DNA from: Acidobacteriaceae bacterium
GTDB lineage: Bacteria > Acidobacteriota > Terriglobia > Terriglobales > Acidobacteriaceae
Direction of reading: 5' to 3'
Length of the DNA: 64,000 bases
Assembly: GCA_030041305.1 (NCBI GenBank)
Contig: JASHOC010000280.1
Coordinates: 1-64,000, forward strand
The first letter of the stretch is position 1, and each line of letters opens with the position of its first letter. The notes under the pieces were generated by a model that saw only the letters and a program-made list of their open reading frames with translations, was not told where the DNA came from and did no database searches. Shown in pieces: positions 41,579 through 50,443 of this stretch. The translations under genes were made by a program, and so were the position numbers.

Positions 41579-42502
41579 TCACCGGAAGAAATTCCTGGCC
41601 AGGAACAGCACGTTGGCTGGCCGCTCCGCCAGGCGCCGCATAAAATATGGGTACCACTCGCTCCCAAACGGCACATACACACGCACCCGGTAGCCCTCGC
41701 GCACCAGTTTCCGTTGCAAATCGCGTCGCACTCCGTACAACATCTGGAACTCGAACCGGTCCGCCGCCACCCCGTGCTGCTTGGCAAACTCCTTCGCCGC
41801 TCCAATGATGGCTTCATCGTGCGTCGCCAGCGCGTGATGGAGCGGCGAGTCCAGCAGCATTTTGCTCAGCAGAACAAAGTTCCTGTCCACCTGCACCTTG
41901 CGCGGAAAGGCCACCTCCGCCGGCTCCTTGTACGCTCCCTTGCATAGCCGCACCCGGATGCCTTCGGCCAGCAATTGCTCGATGTCCGCCTGCGAGCGGT
42001 AAAGGTAGGCCTGGATCACCACCCCAACCGACCCCCGCAAATCGGCGCACGCGTGCAACCGCCGCACCACGTCCAGCGTCACCTGCGTCAATCGCGACTC
42101 CTCCATGTCGATGCGCACAAAGTTCCCCACCGCGCTGGCGTGGCGCGTCAGGCTGCCCGCAATGCTCTCGGCCATCTCCGCCGATTGCTCCAGCCCCATC
42201 TGCGTCAGCTTCACGCTGATGTTGGCGTCCAGTTTCCGCGCGGCAATGGCGTCCAGAAGCCGGTGATAGACTTCCGCCGCCCGATGCGCCTCGGCTTCTG
42301 AAGTTACGCTTTCACCCAGCGAATCCAGCGTCACCGCCATTCCCTGGCGATTCACCGATTCGGCCGCGCGCAGTGCGTCTTCCAGCGTCAGGCCCGCGAC
42401 AAAGCGCGAACTGATGCGCACGCCCACGCGGGACTGCTCGCAAAAGCGCCGCAGAGCTTGGTTGTGGGAGAGGGTAATAAAGGTGGAACGAAGTACGTCC
42501 AT
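41579..42502 (-). CDS. Proline dehydrogenase family protein
   Basis: Protein of 307 aa, the size of monofunctional PRODH (no aldehyde dehydrogenase domain). RIDMEESRLTQVTLDVVRRL is the strand with FAD/substrate residues, VRLCKGAYKEPAEVAF the diagnostic lysine motif, and VRVYVPFGSEWYPYFMRRLA the C-terminal helix with arginines binding the proline carboxylate. It oxidises proline to pyrroline-5-carboxylate, passing electrons to quinone. The ATG at 42502 is preferred; an in-frame ATG 17 codons upstream is possible. No P5C dehydrogenase gene is nearby. Confidence 0.9.
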   Translation of the reverse strand: MDVLRSTFITLSHNQALRRFCEQSRVGVRISSRFVAGLTLEDALRAAESVNRQGMAVTLDSLGESVTSEAEAHRAAEVYHRLLDAIAARKLDANISVKLTQMGLEQSAEMAESIAGSLTRHASAVGNFVRIDMEESRLTQVTLDVVRRLHACADLRGSVGVVIQAYLYRSQADIEQLLAEGIRVRLCKGAYKEPAEVAFPRKVQVDRNFVLLSKMLLDSPLHHALATHDEAIIGAAKEFAKQHGVAADRFEFQMLYGVRRDLQRKLVREGYRVRVYVPFGSEWYPYFMRRLAERPANVLFLARNFFR

Positions 42503-42640
42503 GGGCCGGTCCTGCCGCAGAGCGCTGGGAGGGGACCCCTCGTTCTCTGACATTCCAGTGTCGCACACCCCGGCCCGGTTAAGAATCCTCGCGCCCCATG
42601 CCAAACTGCAAAACAGGACCCTGCATCACCACCGGCGCGT

Positions 42641-44029
42641 TCACCGCACCTGGTCGACCACGCTCCCGTGCGCCGGCAGCGTCACGCTGATCTCCTTCGA
42701 CTCTTTGGTCTGCGAACCATCCCATGCGCTCTGGGCCGTGTGTTTCTCGCCGTCCAGTCCCAGTTCCTTCCACGTCGCGCGTAGCGTCACCGGCTTGTCG
42801 TCAAGATTGAAAAAGCCAAAGTACTCCGCGTACCCACGCTCTCCGGCCTGGTTGATGGTCGCGCGCCACACCCGCGCATGCGCAAACTCAGCGCCCAGCG
42901 CGCCCGTATTGACCGGCCGGCTGTAAGTCGCGTTCTGGTTCATGAACAGCAGATCTTGGTTGGTCATCAGCGACCGCGACAGCGCATCCAGCCGCGTCAG
43001 GTTTGCGCCCATGATCAGCGGCGAGCGGGAAATTGCCCACAGCGCAAACTCGGTCTTCTGTTCGTCTGCTGTTTCCCGCGTTTGCCGCGCGTCGCCCCAA
43101 CCCGGATGCGGTCCCAGGTAACCCTCCGGCAGCATGTCGGCGTCCGGCCAGTTGCCCGGCCCGGTGTACGTGAACCACTTGGCCAGCAGGTCGAACGCCT
43201 GCCGTATGCCGGAGGGAAAATCTCCCTTGCCCGGCTGATGCTCGAACGTCCATCCATCCCAGTGATCGTCGGAAATGCGCCACATCTGCGCGTATTTGCC
43301 CACTTCGGCCGCATGATCCAGCGCGGTCGGTCCCGGCGACAGGCTCAGCACAATCGGCCGCCCCGTCTTCCGGATCGCCTCGGCAATCTGCCGGATCTCC
43401 GTCGGCCGGTAAGGCCGGTCGGCGATGCAATCCACCTTGAGAAAATCCAGCCCCCACTGCGCGTACAACTTCAGCATCGAATCGTAGTAAGCCTGCCCGG
43501 CGGGATTGTCTTTCATGCCCCAGTTGCTGTCGTCCCAGGGGCAGGGCGAACTCTCATCCGCCGCATCCGTGGCATGAAAGCTCGTCCCCGCGATGGGCAG
43601 ATTCGCCGTCACCGCGTCGCGCGGAATTCCCCGCAGAATGTGAATCCCGAACTTCAGCCCCTGCGCATGAACCCAGTCCGCGAGCGGCTTCAACCCCTCT
43701 TTACTCCCTGACGACGAATAACGCGCCGGATCCGGAAGCAGCAACCCGTGTCCATCGATCTTGTACTTCCGCTCCGCCAGATTGCGGCCCGCCGGGTTTT
43801 GCATGTACCAGCCCTCGTCAATCACCGCATACGTCCAACCAAACTGCTTCATCCCCGCCAGCATTGCGGCATTGGCCTTGAACTGCTCCTCGTCAATCGT
43901 GAACCCGTAGGCGTCCCAGCTATTCCAGCCCATCGGCGGCGTAGGCGCCAGCGTCTGCGTCTGAACGGAGTGTGTCACCATAGCCATCACCACAGGAACT
44001 GCAGCCGCAATCCACCTGTAACCTGACAT
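42641..44029 (-). CDS. Secreted GH27 alpha-galactosidase
   Basis: Protein of 462 aa with a signal peptide (about 1-24). TPPMGWNSWDAYGFTIDE is the conserved GH27 start. DFLKVDCIADRPY has the nucleophile Asp and MWRISDDHWDGW the acid/base Asp. A C-terminal beta domain (from about 370) follows. It removes terminal alpha-galactosyl (or alpha-N-acetylgalactosaminyl) residues from plant polysaccharides. An unusual short insert (DAADESSPCPWDDSNWGMKD) lies between the fourth strand and the nucleophile. Divergent from the metallophosphoesterase gene. Confidence 0.93.
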   Translation of the reverse strand: MSGYRWIAAAVPVVMAMVTHSVQTQTLAPTPPMGWNSWDAYGFTIDEEQFKANAAMLAGMKQFGWTYAVIDEGWYMQNPAGRNLAERKYKIDGHGLLLPDPARYSSSGSKEGLKPLADWVHAQGLKFGIHILRGIPRDAVTANLPIAGTSFHATDAADESSPCPWDDSNWGMKDNPAGQAYYDSMLKLYAQWGLDFLKVDCIADRPYRPTEIRQIAEAIRKTGRPIVLSLSPGPTALDHAAEVGKYAQMWRISDDHWDGWTFEHQPGKGDFPSGIRQAFDLLAKWFTYTGPGNWPDADMLPEGYLGPHPGWGDARQTRETADEQKTEFALWAISRSPLIMGANLTRLDALSRSLMTNQDLLFMNQNATYSRPVNTGALGAEFAHARVWRATINQAGERGYAEYFGFFNLDDKPVTLRATWKELGLDGEKHTAQSAWDGSQTKESKEISVTLPAHGSVVDQVR

Positions 44030-44173
44030 GGCTAGACGTATACCACACCTGAGCCTTCCGCCGCTCTCTCAGTCAACACCCCAAGCCGATCCGCATTGCT
44101 ACGCCTCTTCTCGGCGCCTCCCGGTATATCCTTCCCTTTGCGGGTTGCCCATCTGCTCTCCTGGAGAACCGAA

Positions 44174-45631
44174 GTGATTAACGCCCTGCTTGCCGTTGGC
44201 GCAGCCTGCTTCGTCGTTTGTTGCTTCCCTCTGTGCGCCGCTGCCCAGCCGCGCGCCGCCCAATCCGCGCCCGTCTCAGCGCTCCTCGTGAGCGACATCC
44301 ACTTCGAGCCTTTCTGGGATCCCGCCAAGACCTTGCAAATAGCCGCCGCGCCCATCACCGGTTGGAACCCTATCCTCGCCGAGCCCCCCTCGCCCGATCG
44401 CGCGCAGCGCTTTGCCGCCCTCGAGCAGGGCTGCCACGCCCGCGGCGTAGACACTTCCTACCCTCTGCTCGTATCCAGCCTCCGCGCCATGCAAGCCCAC
44501 GGGTCCGGCGCAACCTTCATCACCGTCAGCGGCGATCTCATCTCCCACGAGTTTTCCTGCAAGTTCGCCGCAGTTTTTCCCCAAGGTTCGCCAGCCGCGC
44601 GCCAGGCCTTCGCCGAAAAAACCATCCAATATGTTCTCGCTCAACTGCGCAACGCATTTCCCGGCGTTCCCGTCTTCGCCGCCCTCGGCAACAACGACTC
44701 CGGCTGCGGCGATTATCAGCTCGATGCGAACAGCAGTTTTCTCGCCGATCTCGCGCCCTCGTTCGTCGCCGACGTTCCCGCATCCCAGCGCCGCGAGGCC
44801 CAGCGCGATTTCGCCGCAGACGGCGATTACAGCGCTTCTCTTCCCACGCCCATCCGCAACACGCGCCTGCTCGTCCTCGACGATCTCTTTATGTCTTCTA
44901 GCTACGCTGCCTGCTCCGGCAAATCCGATCCGGCGCCTGCCGCCGCGCAAATCGCATGGCTCCGCATTCACCTTGCCCAGGCGCGGCGCAACCACGAAAA
45001 CATCTGGTTTATGGCGCACATTCCGCCCGGCGTCGATCCCTTTTCCACGGTGCGCAAGATGCCTGACCTTTGCGGCGGCGAAAATCCGCAAATGTTCCTC
45101 TCCTCGAATGCTCTTACCGAAATCCTCGGCGCCTTCGGCGACGTCGTTCGCCTCGACCTCTTCGCGCACACCCACATGGACGAACTGAGGCTCTTGACCC
45201 CATCGGAGAACCCCAGCCAAAAGCCTCCCTCACCGCAGGGGATCAAGCTCGTCCCGTCCATCTCTCCCGTCGACGGCAATAACCCCTCGTTCACCGTCGC
45301 GCGCGTCGATCCCGCTTCCGCCATCCTCGTTGACTACACCGTCTTCGCAGCCTCCAACCAGACCGGCATCCACACGACATGGGCCGAAGAATACGACTTC
45401 GACCGCGCCTACCAGGAACCGGCCTTCACGCCGGCAACCCTCGCCAACCTCATTGCCGGTTTCGCATCCGATCCTTCCGCGCAAACCCCATCGAGCCAGA
45501 TCTACCTGCGCAACTACTTCGTCGGCAACCGCTCGCTTCCCCTCAAAGCCTTTTGGCCGCAATACGCCTGCGCGCTTTCCAACCTTACCGCAAGCTCGTA
45601 TCGCGCCTGCGTCTGCCACAGCGCTCAATGA
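44174..45631 (+). CDS. Secreted metallophosphoesterase (acid sphingomyelinase-like)
   Basis: Protein of 485 aa from a GTG start (44174) with TGGAGAA upstream; a signal peptide follows (ALLAVGAACFVVCCFPLCAA). All five calcineurin-like metal motifs are present: VSDIHFEPF, VSGDLISHEF, LGNNDSGCGDY, FMAHIPPGV and FAHTHMDEL. The order and spacing resemble sphingomyelin phosphodiesterases. It is probably exported to hydrolyse phosphodiesters outside the cytoplasm. It lies 56 nt before the TAT-exported glycosidase-like gene on the same strand. An upstream ATG at 44096 in the same frame is less likely. Confidence 0.85.
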   Translation: MINALLAVGAACFVVCCFPLCAAAQPRAAQSAPVSALLVSDIHFEPFWDPAKTLQIAAAPITGWNPILAEPPSPDRAQRFAALEQGCHARGVDTSYPLLVSSLRAMQAHGSGATFITVSGDLISHEFSCKFAAVFPQGSPAARQAFAEKTIQYVLAQLRNAFPGVPVFAALGNNDSGCGDYQLDANSSFLADLAPSFVADVPASQRREAQRDFAADGDYSASLPTPIRNTRLLVLDDLFMSSSYAACSGKSDPAPAAAQIAWLRIHLAQARRNHENIWFMAHIPPGVDPFSTVRKMPDLCGGENPQMFLSSNALTEILGAFGDVVRLDLFAHTHMDELRLLTPSENPSQKPPSPQGIKLVPSISPVDGNNPSFTVARVDPASAILVDYTVFAASNQTGIHTTWAEEYDFDRAYQEPAFTPATLANLIAGFASDPSAQTPSSQIYLRNYFVGNRSLPLKAFWPQYACALSNLTASSYRACVCHSAQ

Positions 45632-45687
45632 GCGCCGCGCGCAACGAGCCTTGCCGCTCCCTACCTTCCCCCAACTACAATGCCCGC

Positions 45688-47895
45688 ATGACCCCGTCTT
45701 CCCTCACCCGCCGCGAGTTCCTCCAATCGACCGCCGCCGCCGGCTCCGGCGCGGCCCTCGCGGCCGTCGCTCCCTCCGGCCTCTGGCCTCAAACCGTCGC
45801 TCCCGCGCAACCCGAGGTCCCCGCCTGGGCCACCAGGCCCATGCGCTGGTTCCAGCTCACGCTGGTCGAAAACGATCCCCTCGACTACGACCCGCATTTC
45901 TGGCTCGACTACTTTCAGCGCACGCGCTCTGAGGGCGCCTGCATCAGCGGTGGCGGCTGCGTCGCCTACTATCCCACCCAAATTCCCTTCCACCATCGCA
46001 GCGCCTGGCTCGGCAACCGCGACTGCCTGGGCGATCTCGTCTCCGGCTGCCGCAAACTTGGCATGTCCGTGCTCATCCGCACCGATCCCCACGCCACCTG
46101 GGACGACACCAAGGCCGCCCATCCTGACTGGATCGCCGTCGACGCCGACGGCCAGCCTCGCCCCCATTGGGCCGCGCCCCATATGTGGCTCACCTGCGCC
46201 TACGGCCCTTACAACTTCGAGTTCATGACCGCGGTCCACAAAGAAATCATGACCCGCTACCGTCCCGACGGCCTCTTTCACAACCGCTGGGACGGCGAGG
46301 GCGTCTGCTACTGCGTTCATTGCGTCGACAATTTCCGCGCCGCCACCGGTCTCGACCTGCCGCGCACCACCAAGCCGCAGGACGCCGCCTATCGCGCCTG
46401 GTCCGCCTGGCGCCGCGAGCGCCTCATGCGCCTCGTCGATCTTTGGAACGCGACCATCCGCGCCATCAATCCCGAATCTTCCACGATTCCCAACAGCGGC
46501 GGCGCCCTCGCCAACGTCGATTCCATCGACCTCGGCCATCGCGTTCCCTTACTCGCCGCCGACCGTCAGGGCCGCAGCGGCCTTGCCGCGCCCTGGTTCA
46601 TCGGTAAAACCGCCCGCGAATACCGCGGCTTTTTAGGCGGCGCCAAGCCCGGCATCGGCCTCTTCGGCGTCGGCGTCGAAGACCGCCATCGCTGGAAAGA
46701 CAGCGTCACCAGCAACGCCGAAATCCGCATCTGGGCCCTCGAAGTCGTCGCCAACGGCATGGTCCCCTGGTGTTGCAAGTTTTCCGGCGCCCTTCACGAC
46801 GAGCGCTGGCTCAGCGAGGTCGAAGCCATTTTTCTCTGGACCGAAAAGCACCGCGGCTACCTCGCTGAACGCCAGCCCATCGCCCGCATCGCCATCGTCT
46901 ACTCGCAGCAGACCGCGTGGAACTTCGGCGCCGACGCCCATGCTCAAGTCGAGGACTACGCCCTCGGCTGGTGCCAGGCGCTCATCGAGTCACGCATTCC
47001 CTTCGAGATGATCCACGACCGGCTTCTCGATCCGGCCCACGTCTCCCGCTACAAAACCCTCATCCTGCCCAACATCGCCGTGCTCAGTGACGCGCAATGC
47101 GAGCAGCTTCGCGCCTTTGTCGCCGCCGGCGGCAGCCTCATCGCCACGCACCAAACCAGCCTCTACGATCCCTCCGGCGCGCTGCGCAAAAACCTCGCCC
47201 TCGCCGATCTCTTCGGCGTCGACTGGACGGGCAAGTCCGAAGGGCCGATGCAGAACTCCTACATCCGCCTGGAGCACGAAGCCCTGCCTCACAGCCCGTT
47301 TTTCGCCGGCCTTGAAGACGCGCCCCGCGTCATCAACGGCGTCAGTCGCCTCGAAGTCACGCCCCGCGCGTCTTTCGCCGAAACCCCCTTCACCCTCATT
47401 CCCAGCTATCCCGACCTGCCCATGGAGGAGGTCTATCCGCGCGTCCCTCGCACCAGCATCTCCTGCCTCTATCTCCGCCAGCCCTCGGGCCGCGTCGCCT
47501 ACTTCCCCTTCGACATCGACCGCACCTTTTGGGAAGTCCTCTCGCCCGATCACCTGAAGATGATGCGCAACACCGTCCTCTGGGCCCTCAACGAACCTGC
47601 AGCCGTCGAAGTCGAAGGCCCCGGCCTCCTCGACGTCAACCTCTGGCGCAATCCCTCCTCGATCACCGTCTCCCTCGTCAACCTCACCAACGCCATGACC
47701 ATGAAAGGTCCGTTTCGCGGCTTCTCTCCCATCGGCGGGCAAACCGTCCGCCTCCGCCTGCCGGAGCTTGCCCAGGCCCGCGAGGCCAAACTTCTCGTCG
47801 CCGGTCAGACCGTCCCCATCGACCGCTCTGGTTCAACCTCCAGCCTCACCATCCCCTTGATCCTCGATCACGAAGTCGTCGCCATCGATATCTGA
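45688..47895 (+). CDS. TAT-exported glycoside hydrolase-like protein with GH42-type trimerisation domain
   Basis: Protein of 735 aa. LTRREFLQSTAAAGSGAALA is a TAT signal (RREFLQ). Residues about 50-380 look like a TIM-barrel glycosidase (WLDYFQRTRSEGACISGGGC, DGLFHNRWDGEGVCYC, with a Cys-x-x-Cys pair CYCVHC). Residues about 400-590 resemble the beta-galactosidase trimerisation domain (RIAIVYSQQTAWNFG; YKTLILPNIAVLSDAQCEQL; GGSLIATHQTSLYDPSG). A short beta domain ends the protein. Family members are often annotated hypothetical or beta-galactosidase; substrate unknown. It follows the phosphoesterase by 56 nt. Confidence 0.8.
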   Translation: MTPSSLTRREFLQSTAAAGSGAALAAVAPSGLWPQTVAPAQPEVPAWATRPMRWFQLTLVENDPLDYDPHFWLDYFQRTRSEGACISGGGCVAYYPTQIPFHHRSAWLGNRDCLGDLVSGCRKLGMSVLIRTDPHATWDDTKAAHPDWIAVDADGQPRPHWAAPHMWLTCAYGPYNFEFMTAVHKEIMTRYRPDGLFHNRWDGEGVCYCVHCVDNFRAATGLDLPRTTKPQDAAYRAWSAWRRERLMRLVDLWNATIRAINPESSTIPNSGGALANVDSIDLGHRVPLLAADRQGRSGLAAPWFIGKTAREYRGFLGGAKPGIGLFGVGVEDRHRWKDSVTSNAEIRIWALEVVANGMVPWCCKFSGALHDERWLSEVEAIFLWTEKHRGYLAERQPIARIAIVYSQQTAWNFGADAHAQVEDYALGWCQALIESRIPFEMIHDRLLDPAHVSRYKTLILPNIAVLSDAQCEQLRAFVAAGGSLIATHQTSLYDPSGALRKNLALADLFGVDWTGKSEGPMQNSYIRLEHEALPHSPFFAGLEDAPRVINGVSRLEVTPRASFAETPFTLIPSYPDLPMEEVYPRVPRTSISCLYLRQPSGRVAYFPFDIDRTFWEVLSPDHLKMMRNTVLWALNEPAAVEVEGPGLLDVNLWRNPSSITVSLVNLTNAMTMKGPFRGFSPIGGQTVRLRLPELAQAREAKLLVAGQTVPIDRSGSTSSLTIPLILDHEVVAIDI

Positions 47896-47910
47896 CACCA
47901 AGCCCCGAAC

Positions 47911-47943
47911 CCAAAAAACGCCCGGACCGCAAAGGTCCGGGCG
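47911..47943 (-). terminator. Strong rho-independent terminator for the S53 peptidase gene
   Basis: CGCCCGGACC and GGTCCGGGCG form a perfect 10-bp stem with a 5-nt loop (47919-47943), followed on the minus strand by six T. It lies 47 nt beyond the S53 stop codon and could also limit the convergent glycosidase transcript. Confidence 0.85.
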
Positions 47944-47989
47944 CATGATCGGGAAAGGCCGGCGAACAGACCTCGTCGGTCCCGCGGCC

Positions 47990-50260
47990 TCAATACCGCA
48001 CTTGGAAGGTCAACGTAGTCGTCTTAGTCACGCCTCCGCCGGTTCCGGTGATCGTAATCGGATACGTCCCTGTCGGAGCGTTCCGCGCCACCGTCAAGTT
48101 GAAGTCCGTCGTCCCCGAACCCGGCGCCGGCAGCGAGCTCGGGCTGAAGCTGGCCGTCACGCCGCTGGGCACACCGGTTGCGGAAAAGCTGATCGACGCA
48201 TCAAACCCGCCTGAAACCGCCGTCGTCACCACCGCATACCCGCTCTGGCCCTGGAACAAATATCCCGAGCTGGGCGAAACCGAGATGGTGAACGTGCCGC
48301 TGCTTGCGGTCGTCACGGTGAGCGATACCGAGGTGGTCTCCGTCGTCGCGCCTGACGTCCCGGTCACCGTGATACCGTACGTCCCGGCCGCCACCGTCGA
48401 TGTGACGGTAATGGTCATCGTCGAGCTTCCCGTTCCCGTAATCGAGGTGGGGCTGAAGCTCACGGTTACCCCCGAAGGCTGACCCGACGCCGACAGCGTC
48501 ACCGCCGAATCGAACCCTCCGCTCACCGTGCTCGTAATCGTCACGTTTCCTGAATTTCCCTGCACCACGGAAACCGAGCCGGGCGATGCGGAAAGGCTGA
48601 AGCCTGGCGTCGAACTCGAAGATCCCGCCAGGGCCGCGATCAGGGCCGCCCCGTTGGGACTGCCCCAACCCGTGGCCAAATCGTAGCCAACGGTCGCCGA
48701 GTAGCCGTTGCTCCCGGTCGTCACGTCATGAAAATCCGCGTCGTAGCTCGACCCGTTCCCGATCGAGTACAGCGCGGGATTGACGAACCCCAGCACGCCA
48801 TTCCCGTTGGCCACCGATTGCTGATTCACGAGCGCCAAATAGCCGGCCCACAACGGCGCCGCAAAGCTCGTTCCGCCGTACTCGTTCGCCGTGCACGTAG
48901 TCTGGTCGGCGCAAACGTAGTAAGTAAAGTTGGCGTTGGCTGAAACGTCCGGCCCGTTGCGATAGCTCTTCGAACAACTCGAGCATTCGCTCGCCGTCGC
49001 CGTCTGCCACGACGGCAACGCGAATTCGTCGGGCGATATGCCGCCTCCTCCGTCGGCCCATGCGCTCTCGGATGCCCACGGTCCGGCGGCGCTGCTCGTC
49101 TCCAAGTCTGTCCCGCCCACCGACGTCAGGTACACATCGTCGGCCGGGTAGATTTCGGAACGCGAGGTCCACTTGCCGCTGTCGCCCGCCGCCTGAAACA
49201 AATTTTGTCCCTGAGCGGCGAACTCCTCAAAGTAAGGATTGTCCGTGTTCGGGTCCGCCGGACTCCACGTCCACGACGAACTCAATTGCGCGTTCAGCGG
49301 TTTGGCCGTCGCCATGGCGTTGAAGATCGCCGCGTCCGTCGAGCCCACATACATCACCAGGCTCGACAGCCCCGGCGCCATGCCCAGCGCCTGGGTCATA
49401 TCCAGCGTCTGCTCCGTGTCGTCGCAACTTGGATACACGCAGCTCGTGCTGGTTCCATCGGTCGAATCCAACGTGATGGGCACGTTGTTGGTCTGTCCGG
49501 CGTTCTTGAAGTACGTGTTCAGGTCCGCCAGATCCGTCCCGTAATATTCCAGCAGCCCCAGTGACTGCCCGCTTCCGGTCAGCGCCGTTCCTTCGTAGTA
49601 AGCGGCTCTCATGTCGCTGCCCAGAAACGACGCCGACGGCCCGGAGCCGGTTGTGGCGCTCGGCTGGCCGTTGTGTTTCCCGGCCGGCCGCTTTTCCAGG
49701 CCCGCGGGATGGGGAATGGAAAAGCTGTCCAACCCCTCCAAATGCCACAACGGAAATGGCAAATCCACCGTCGGCTCCCGGTCCAGCGCATAAAACGTCC
49801 GGTTTTCCGTGGGATGTTGATACTCCTGCATCGTCACATGGAAGGCCCTCTCGATATTCCCCACCGTCCCGCTCACATCGACGTTGACCCGATTGCGCGA
49901 CGTGCCCGCCACGGTGAGCCCATTCTGTTCGAGGTAGGCAATTACCGTCTCATAATCTTGCTGCGTGGGGCCGAATTGCGCCGTGAACTGATCGACAGTC
50001 AGAAAATGGTGATAGGAAGCGCTGTTCGGGTTGTAGAGGTCGGCAAGCAAACTGTCCAGCGCAGCCTGATTGCGCAGCGGCAGCACCACCACAAAGCGCA
50101 TCGTTTGGGTTGCGGGCAGCTGGCCTACGGCGCGCGCCTGTCCATTCGCGACCTCCGTTCGAACATGGCGCGTCAGGAAGTTCTGGCCTTGGCAAACCGC
50201 GGTCGTCACGAGCATGAACGCGGCAACTCTGAGCAGGATAGTCCTCGGGGGATGGATCAC
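47990..50260 (-). CDS. Secreted S53 family peptidase (pro-kumamolisin type) with Ig-like repeats
   Basis: Protein of 756 aa from a GTG at 50260 with AGGAGG 4 nt upstream. After a signal peptide (TILLRVAAFMLVTTAVCQG) come the activation propeptide (about 30-190; LPLRNQAALDSLLADLYNPN, HHFLTVDQFTAQFG) and the catalytic domain. DDTEQTLDMTQALGMAPG carries the Glu and Asp of the triad, FQAAGDSGKWT the oxyanion Asp and YGGTSFAAPLWAGY the Ser. Two Ig-like repeats follow (each VSGGFDxxxxxSxxGxPSGV, FSPxSI), probably for surface attachment. Such acid-active endopeptidases fit soil life. A strong terminator follows. Confidence 0.93.
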   Translation of the reverse strand: MIHPPRTILLRVAAFMLVTTAVCQGQNFLTRHVRTEVANGQARAVGQLPATQTMRFVVVLPLRNQAALDSLLADLYNPNSASYHHFLTVDQFTAQFGPTQQDYETVIAYLEQNGLTVAGTSRNRVNVDVSGTVGNIERAFHVTMQEYQHPTENRTFYALDREPTVDLPFPLWHLEGLDSFSIPHPAGLEKRPAGKHNGQPSATTGSGPSASFLGSDMRAAYYEGTALTGSGQSLGLLEYYGTDLADLNTYFKNAGQTNNVPITLDSTDGTSTSCVYPSCDDTEQTLDMTQALGMAPGLSSLVMYVGSTDAAIFNAMATAKPLNAQLSSSWTWSPADPNTDNPYFEEFAAQGQNLFQAAGDSGKWTSRSEIYPADDVYLTSVGGTDLETSSAAGPWASESAWADGGGGISPDEFALPSWQTATASECSSCSKSYRNGPDVSANANFTYYVCADQTTCTANEYGGTSFAAPLWAGYLALVNQQSVANGNGVLGFVNPALYSIGNGSSYDADFHDVTTGSNGYSATVGYDLATGWGSPNGAALIAALAGSSSSTPGFSLSASPGSVSVVQGNSGNVTITSTVSGGFDSAVTLSASGQPSGVTVSFSPTSITGTGSSTMTITVTSTVAAGTYGITVTGTSGATTETTSVSLTVTTASSGTFTISVSPSSGYLFQGQSGYAVVTTAVSGGFDASISFSATGVPSGVTASFSPSSLPAPGSGTTDFNLTVARNAPTGTYPITITGTGGGVTKTTTLTFQVRY

Positions 50261-50443
50261 GTTGCCTCCTGAAATGGCCGATCGTGAGTTCTTGAGTGGG
50301 ATGGGCCTTGGCCGACCATTGTGGGCCAAGCGCAGCACAAAAGTCTAGCGAAAACTGCTGCCCGCCCGCCTCCGCGCCGCTTCCGGCTCTCCGGAGAAAT
50401 GTCCGTTCTCCCGTTGCGGTAAGCTGATGCGAAGGTGTTCTCG